The position numbers were made by a program, and so were the translations under genes. This document shows positions 59,788 through 64,000 of a DNA stretch of 64,000 nucleotides, piece by piece. The stretch's first letter is position 1. Each line of letters begins with the position of its first letter. Source of the stretch: Rhodocyclaceae bacterium (GTDB lineage: Bacteria > Pseudomonadota > Gammaproteobacteria > Burkholderiales > Rhodocyclaceae); NCBI GenBank assembly GCA_016718525.1, contig JADKDD010000002.1, positions 992,001 through 1,056,000 on the forward strand, read 5' to 3'. The notes beneath the pieces were generated by a model. The model was not told the origin of the DNA. It did no database searches and worked only from the letters and a program-made list of their open reading frames with translations.

Positions 59788-60441
59788 CTAGCGCAGACCG
59801 GCGATGTAATCTGCAACGGCTTTCATCTCGGCGTCCGTCATTTTCAAGGCAACGGTGCGCATCATCGCGTTGGCATCATTGGCGCGAGCGCCATCGCGAA
59901 AGGCTTTTAATTGAGCCTCAGTGTAATCCGCAAACTGTCCCCCAATACGCGGGTACTGAGCAGGAATACCGGCGCCGGCTGGCCCGTGGCACCCGGCGCA
60001 AGCTGGTAATCCTTTGGAAATGTCACCAGCGCGATAGAGCTTTTGTCCGCGTGCGATGGTGTCCGGGTTTCGCGCTTTGTCGCCACTTTGTTTTTGCGAC
60101 GCGAACCAAGCTGCGGCATCCCGCATCTGACCATCGTTTAAGGCAGCCATCATCCCCATCATCACCGCATTGGCGCGCTCAGCCGGTTTCCCATCAACCA
60201 ACACGAAGTTTTTCATTTGCTTGTACAGATACTCAGGGTGCTGTCCGGCCAGTTTTGGGTTGGTCGAAATCTGACTGTTGCCGTCGGCACCATGACAGGC
60301 AGCGCAAGTGCCGGCGGCGATTAATTTGCCGCGCTCGGCATCGCCTTTGGTGGTCGCTTTTTGCGGTTGGTTGGCACTGGCAGTGAAAGAGGTTGCCGCC
60401 AACAGCGCGAAAGCGGTCAGGGCGATCATCGAGCGTTTCAT
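59788..60441 (-). CDS. Diheme cytochrome c4
   Basis: 217 residues. Signal peptide, then two cytochrome c domains with CAACH and CAGCH heme motifs and the methionines of axial ligation in the MMRT and AVMMG segments. GAGGAG precedes ATG 60441. Typical membrane-associated donor to cytochrome oxidases. Confidence 0.92.
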   Translation of the reverse strand: MKRSMIALTAFALLAATSFTASANQPQKATTKGDAERGKLIAAGTCAACHGADGNSQISTNPKLAGQHPEYLYKQMKNFVLVDGKPAERANAVMMGMMAALNDGQMRDAAAWFASQKQSGDKARNPDTIARGQKLYRAGDISKGLPACAGCHGPAGAGIPAQYPRIGGQFADYTEAQLKAFRDGARANDANAMMRTVALKMTDAEMKAVADYIAGLR

Positions 60442-60525
60442 TGTTACCACTCCTCGAGGGGTCAAACAGGCAAAAGTAGATTTTGTGCCATTCTAGCGTA
60501 GCCGAAGGATTTTCCAAATCCCACG

Positions 60526-60876
60526 TCAGTCTGTATCGACCAATGCAACCACCTGCCCAGTCTGCTCGGCAATGCACCTGGCCAGCACGTCAGTCAGCTC
60601 GCTGCCGTCTTTGGACGCCAGCCATGCACGACCGTTATAGGCAAAGTGATAACCGCCTGAACGCGCCGCAATCCAGATTTCACGGGCTGCGCTATGCCGA
60701 TTGATGATGATTTTGCTGCCGTTGGAGCATTCCAACTCCATTACGCCACCGGCTTTCAGCTCGACATCAATATCCAGCTCGTCCGCCTCAATTACACGCT
60801 CCAACGCAGCTTCAATACGCTCAAGTTGTGCATCAGCAAGGCGCAGAAATACGTGTTCGTCGATCGCCACAATCAT
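60526..60876 (-). CDS. cyaY: Frataxin-like iron donor CyaY
   Basis: 116 residues. An acidic first helix and a beta-sheet with frataxin signatures (GGVMELECSNGSKIIINR, EIWIAARSGGYHF). Involved in iron-sulfur cluster assembly. Divergent from lptM-lysA as in many proteobacteria. Confidence 0.93.
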   Translation of the reverse strand: MIVAIDEHVFLRLADAQLERIEAALERVIEADELDIDVELKAGGVMELECSNGSKIIINRHSAAREIWIAARSGGYHFAYNGRAWLASKDGSELTDVLARCIAEQTGQVVALVDTD

Positions 60877-60922
60877 ATGGTGCTACCATCTTGCATTCTG
60901 CGTCCTTTTTTACAGTTTACCC

Positions 60923-61048
60923 ATGCAACGCTCACGATTCGCCATTACCACGCTCGCACTGGCATTGTGCTTGAGCGCCTGTGGTACCAAGGGCCCGCTC
61001 TACACACCAACGTCGCCAAGCCACCAGCTCGACCAGCACCGCCGATGA
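60923..61048 (+). CDS. lptM: LptM-like small lipoprotein (YifL)
   Basis: 41 residues. A signal peptide ends LSACGTKGPLYTP, the characteristic LptM/YifL sequence just after the lipidated Cys. It assists LPS translocon maturation in E. coli. It lies directly before lysA and divergent from cyaY, the conserved arrangement. Confidence 0.9.
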   Translation: MQRSRFAITTLALALCLSACGTKGPLYTPTSPSHQLDQHRR

Positions 61049-61078
61049 TAACAGTCGCGCAGCGACGGCCAATCCCAA

Positions 61079-62362
61079 ATGACGCTGCTCACATCGGGCA
61101 GCAAAGGTTTGCGCATCGAGGCCGGTCAATCTTGCTGCAATCGCCAGCGAATACGGGACGCCCTGCTATGTCTATTCGCGTGCCGCCTTGGAAAGCGCTT
61201 ACCGCGCTTATACCGACACATTGCAAGGTGCCGGTTTGCTTGACCGGTCCTTGATTTGCTATGCCATCAAAGCCAATTCCAACTTGGCGGTGCTGAATGT
61301 TTTTGCCCGCTTGGGCGCCGGGTTCGACATCGTTTCGGGTGGTGAATTGGCCCGTGTATTGGCGGCTGGTGGTGACCCGGCAAGATCGTGTTTTCGGGCG
61401 TCGGGAAAAAAGCCACAGAAATGGGTGCAGCGCTCAAGGCAGGAATTCACTGCTTTAACGTGGAATCCGCGAGTGAGCTTGAGTTATTGAATCAGGTGGC
61501 GTTTCAACTCGGCTTGAAGGCGCCGGTCTCGTTTCGCGTCAACCCCGACGTCGATCCGAAGACTCATCCCTATATTTCTACCGGGTTGAAATCGAGCAAA
61601 TTCGGTATCGCATATACAGAGGCAAGGGCGCTGTACCGTCGTGCCGCCTTACTTCCAGGCATTCAGGTGCGCGGCATTGATTGTCACATCGGATCCCAAA
61701 TTCTTGATCCGGCACCGGCTACCGAAGCCACCGGCAAGTTATTGGGACTGGTGGATGCATTGGCAATCGACGGAATACAGATTGACCACATTGACGTCGG
61801 TGGAGGACTTGGTATCACCTATCGCGCCGACGAGCGTGCCCCTGCAGCAGCCGACTACCTGGCCCCAATGCTGAAGCTACTGGCATCGCGGCCAGGAGAA
61901 ACGTTATTATTCGAACCGGGTCGCTCGCTGGTCGGCAACGCCGGCTTGCTGTTGACCAGTGTCGATGTGTTGAAGCACGGAGCGGGCAAGAATTTCGCCA
62001 TTGTCGATGCGGCCATGAATGATTTGATGAGACCGGCACTTTACGATGCCTGGCATGACATCGTCAAAGTCGTTGAGGCACCAGTTGGTGCTGACAACAC
62101 GCCGTCAAGCAGTCAGTTATACGATATCGTCGGCCCGGTATGCGAGTCGGGTGACTGGCTCGGACGGGAACGAAAGCTGGCTTTGCGCGAGGGTGATTTA
62201 TTGGCGATACTTTCTGCCGGCGCCTATGGGATGGCGATGGCATCCAACTACAACACCCGGCCACGCGCTGCAGAGGTTATGGTCGATGGCGCAAAGACGC
62301 TTCTGATACGTCAGCGCGAAGATGTATCCCAGTTATTTGCACTCGAATCAATGTTGCCTTAG
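61079..62362 (+). pseudogene. lysA: Diaminopimelate decarboxylase, two frameshifts
   Basis: The protein can be followed from ATG 61079 (MTLLTSGSKGLRIE) through YAIKANSNLAVLNVFARLG (PLP lysine), SGVGKKATEM, HIGSQ, FEPGRS and VVGPVCESGD-like DIVGPVCESGD to the C-terminus at 62362, but only by changing frame twice: one base extra near 61121-61127 (GAGGCCGGTC) and one A missing near 61383 (GGCAAGATC). Net length is otherwise normal, so it is either a recent pseudogene or has two sequencing errors. An APVGADNTPSSS segment in a variable loop comes from an in-frame repeat copy. Confidence 0.88.
62080..62107 (+). repeat. Dispersed 28-bp repeat, copy 11, inside lysA (in frame)
   Basis: ACCAGTTGGTGCTG then ACAACACGCCGTCA, coding PVGADNTPSS. 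It lies just before the conserved YDIVGPVCESGD, where homologues have a variable loop. Confidence 0.88.
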
Positions 62363-62371
62363 AGATCCGAG

Positions 62372-63244
62372 ATGACTCGAACGCGACTCGCCATCTTTGC
62401 CGTCCTTGCGCTCGTTGCGGCGACAGGCACTTGGTACTACGCCCGGCCGGACGCCCCTGTTTCAAAAAAAGAGCGCTCCGGTGCCCCGGCGGTTCCGGTG
62501 GTTGTCGCCACCGCCAACCTCCGTGACGTTCCGATTCAATTGGAGGTTACCGGCCGGACCGAGGCGTATGAAACCGTCACGCTCCGATCTCGCGTCGACG
62601 GGCAAGTGAAGTCGGTAGCCTTTGCAGACGGGCAGCATGTGCGGCAAGGTGATGTTGCTGATTTTCAGGCCAGACTCGCTCAGGCCCAGGCCAATCAGGC
62701 GAAGAGCAATGCACAATTGCAAAAGGCGCGGGCGGATCTGGAGCGCGCCATTGCCTTGCGAGCAAAAGGGTTTGTTTCCAGAGGAAAAGGTCAACGAGAC
62801 AGCGCACAGCAGTGGCGACCGCCGAAGCCACAGCAAATGCCGACCCGGCCGCAGCCGAACTTGCGCGTTTGCAACATTCCTACACGACCATCAGGTCGCC
62901 AATCAACGGGACGATCGGCGCCAAACTAGTGTTTCCCAGGCGCCGCAGTCAGGACGAGCGACACCGCGTTGGCCGTAATCAACCGCATCAGGCCAATCCA
63001 TGTCGCATTTAGCGTACCGGAAAAATATCTGCCGGCGTTGCAAACAGCGCTACGCGATGGAGACAAGAAAATGGTCGCCGGAATCCTGTTCCCGGCGCGA
63101 GCGAAACGCTGGAAGGCCAAGTCCGGTTTATCGATAACGGGGTTGATGCCACTACCTCAGTTGCGGTTGACCGGTGGTGCCCGTGTGACGCGTGTCGATG
63201 TAGCCAAGAAGCCCGGCGTCGATGTAGCCAAGAAATCCGGCTAG
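62372..63244 (+). pseudogene. RND efflux membrane-fusion protein (MdtA/AcrA-like), broken
   Basis: Starts as a normal RND adaptor (MTRTRLAIFAVLALVAATG, TGRTEAYETVTLRSRVDGQV lipoyl half) but needs at least four frame changes: near 62783 (+1), 62797 (+1), 62935 (+1) and 63095 (-1), while segments EEKVNET, ATAEATANAD, AVINRIRPIHVAFSVPEKYL and SETLEGQVRFIDNGVDAT remain recognisable. After that about 100-130 residues of barrel domain are missing, and the end QLRLTGGARVTRVDVAKKPG follows. It adjoins the RND permease gene by 11 bp. Non-functional as written. Confidence 0.85.
63194..63241 (+). repeat. 24-bp tandem duplication at the end of the membrane-fusion gene
   Basis: Two direct units starting GTCGATGTAGCCAAGAA differ at two bases (GC/AT) and encode VDVAKKPG-VDVAKKSG before the stop. 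Confidence 0.85.
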
Positions 63245-63255
63245 CCCGAACTGAT

Positions 63256-64000
63256 ATGCAACTGCCGGAACTCTGCATCCGTCGCCCGGTAATGACATCG
63301 CTGCTGATGGCGGCGATTGTAATTTTTGGCATCATCGCTTACCGGAGTCTGCCGGTTGCCGAACTGCCCAACGTGGATTTCCCGACGATTTCCGTAAGTG
63401 CTTCCCTGCCCGGGGCATCACCGGAGACCATGGCTGCATCGGTGGCGACTCCGTTGGAGAGCCAGTTTTCGAGTATTGCCGGCTTGGCTTCAATGAGTTC
63501 CTCGAGCGCACAAGGCACAACCTCAATTACGCTGCAGTTTTCGCTGGACAGAAATATTGATGCAGCGGCGCAGGATGTTCAGTCGGCGATTTCCGCAGCT
63601 CTGCGCAAACTTCCGCCCGATATGCCAACCCCGCCATCTTTCCGCAAGGTCAATCCGGCAGATTCACCGATATTTTTCATTGCGATGTATTCCAAGACGC
63701 TACCCACCTGGGTTGTCAATGAATACGCCGAAACCCAACTTGCTCAACGCCTGTCTACGCTGCCAGGCATCGCGCAGGTGCAAGTCAATGGATCGCAAAA
63801 GTATGCGGTGCGCATTCAGGTTGACCCAGCGGAGCTGTCTTCTCGCGGAATCGGTATCGATGAACTGCAATCAGCGGTAAAGGTGGCGAATGTAAATCAG
63901 CCGATTGGTTCCCTCGACGGTGAGCGACAGAGTTTCGCGTTGCAAGCCAATGGGCAATTGTTTGACGCCGATTCATACCGGAGGGTGACGGTGGCCTACC
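63256..64000 (+). CDS. RND multidrug efflux permease (partial, MdtB/MdtC-like)
   Basis: The first 248 residues of an RND inner-membrane pump; frame intact to the window edge. The first membrane helix is in PVMTSLLMAAIVIFGIIAY and is followed by the HAE1 landmarks LPNVDFPTISVSASLPGASPETM and the PN1/PN2 porter region (SFRKVNPADSPIFFIAM, LSTLPGIAQVQVNG). The FRKVNPADSP stretch is typical of MdtB/MdtC rather than AcrB. Its membrane-fusion partner directly upstream is broken. Confidence 0.93.
   Translation, partial: MQLPELCIRRPVMTSLLMAAIVIFGIIAYRSLPVAELPNVDFPTISVSASLPGASPETMAASVATPLESQFSSIAGLASMSSSSAQGTTSITLQFSLDRNIDAAAQDVQSAISAALRKLPPDMPTPPSFRKVNPADSPIFFIAMYSKTLPTWVVNEYAETQLAQRLSTLPGIAQVQVNGSQKYAVRIQVDPAELSSRGIGIDELQSAVKVANVNQPIGSLDGERQSFALQANGQLFDADSYRRVTVAY

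Noticed and set aside
61121..61383. Programmed frameshifting as an explanation for the two lysA frame changes
   Set aside because: The sites lack a slippery heptamer or a downstream structure, and lysA is not known to use recoding; a nearby gene shows the same kind of indels.
1..64000. CRISPR array, rRNA operon, prophage or insertion sequence
   Set aside because: No regularly spaced direct repeats, no rRNA, no integrase, transposase or phage structural gene could be found; the only mobile structure is the cassette array.

Overview
The window reads as a chromosome segment of a betaproteobacterium (Burkholderiales/Rhodocyclales-like). I infer this from gene content and order: class I PHA synthase, a Mg-type HemB, the cyaY-lptM-lysA trio, an rng-maf-rlmH-rsfS-nadD block next to a BPSS1780-type membrane gene, AmtB, cytochrome c4 and ThrH. 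No rRNA is present, so the genus cannot be fixed.

Layout. 1-1.8 kb: a sulfur-responsive locus with a YeeE/YedE transporter half, a BigR-like redox repressor with two AT-rich palindromes, an AhpD-like protein and a small membrane protein. 1.8-6.6 kb (minus strand): hemB, engB, phaC and a metallo-hydrolase. 6.9-22.2 kb (plus strand): a complete leucine/isovalerate degradation block (liuA, liuB, liuC, liuD, liuE) interleaved with a thiolase, an atypical crotonase, a second acyl-CoA dehydrogenase, a GST, a cupin, a GNAT-carbonic anhydrase fusion, DUF1289, a second metallo-hydrolase and a long-chain acyl-CoA ligase. It converts leucine and short acyl chains to acetyl-CoA and acetoacetate, which could feed PHA synthesis.

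22.2-25.0 kb is foreign: a patch of intergenic hairpin repeats, then four integron gene cassettes with four attC sites and no integrase. In every cassette the first 7 bases are the exact reverse complement of that cassette's own R'' box. The cassette genes encode a zinc-ribbon membrane protein, a lipoprotein and two secreted proteins of unknown function.

25-36.6 kb: small secreted and cysteine-hydrolase genes, a crotonase, a DUF6279 lipoprotein, a Nudix-thiamine-phosphate-synthase fusion, a DUF815 ATPase, mltA, ung, the queuosine precursor genes queC-queD-queE (QueD is a triple-domain fusion), amtB behind a sigma-54 promoter, and an anchored glutaredoxin. 36.6-49.5 kb: tRNA-Gly(CCC), emrAB with a promoter/operator, then a tight nine-gene minus-strand run from tcdA to rng (tRNA/rRNA modification, NAD synthesis, ribosome silencing, septum factor Maf, RNase G), then paiB, midA and a thioesterase. 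49.5-64 kb: AmpG-like permease, FAD oxidoreductase, a GGDEF-EAL protein, thrH, lgt, malY/patB, cheY, two cytochromes c, cyaY, lptM, a frameshifted lysA, a badly broken RND membrane-fusion gene and the start of its RND permease.

The most unusual signal is a dispersed short repeat of about 28 bp (halves GCCAGTTGGTGCTG and RCGACACGCCGTCA), present about ten to thirteen times in both orientations. It lies between genes and also inside them: in nadD and lysA it is in frame and adds a segment of the type PVGAGDTPSS; it supplies the liuA stop codon and a C-terminal tail for malY.
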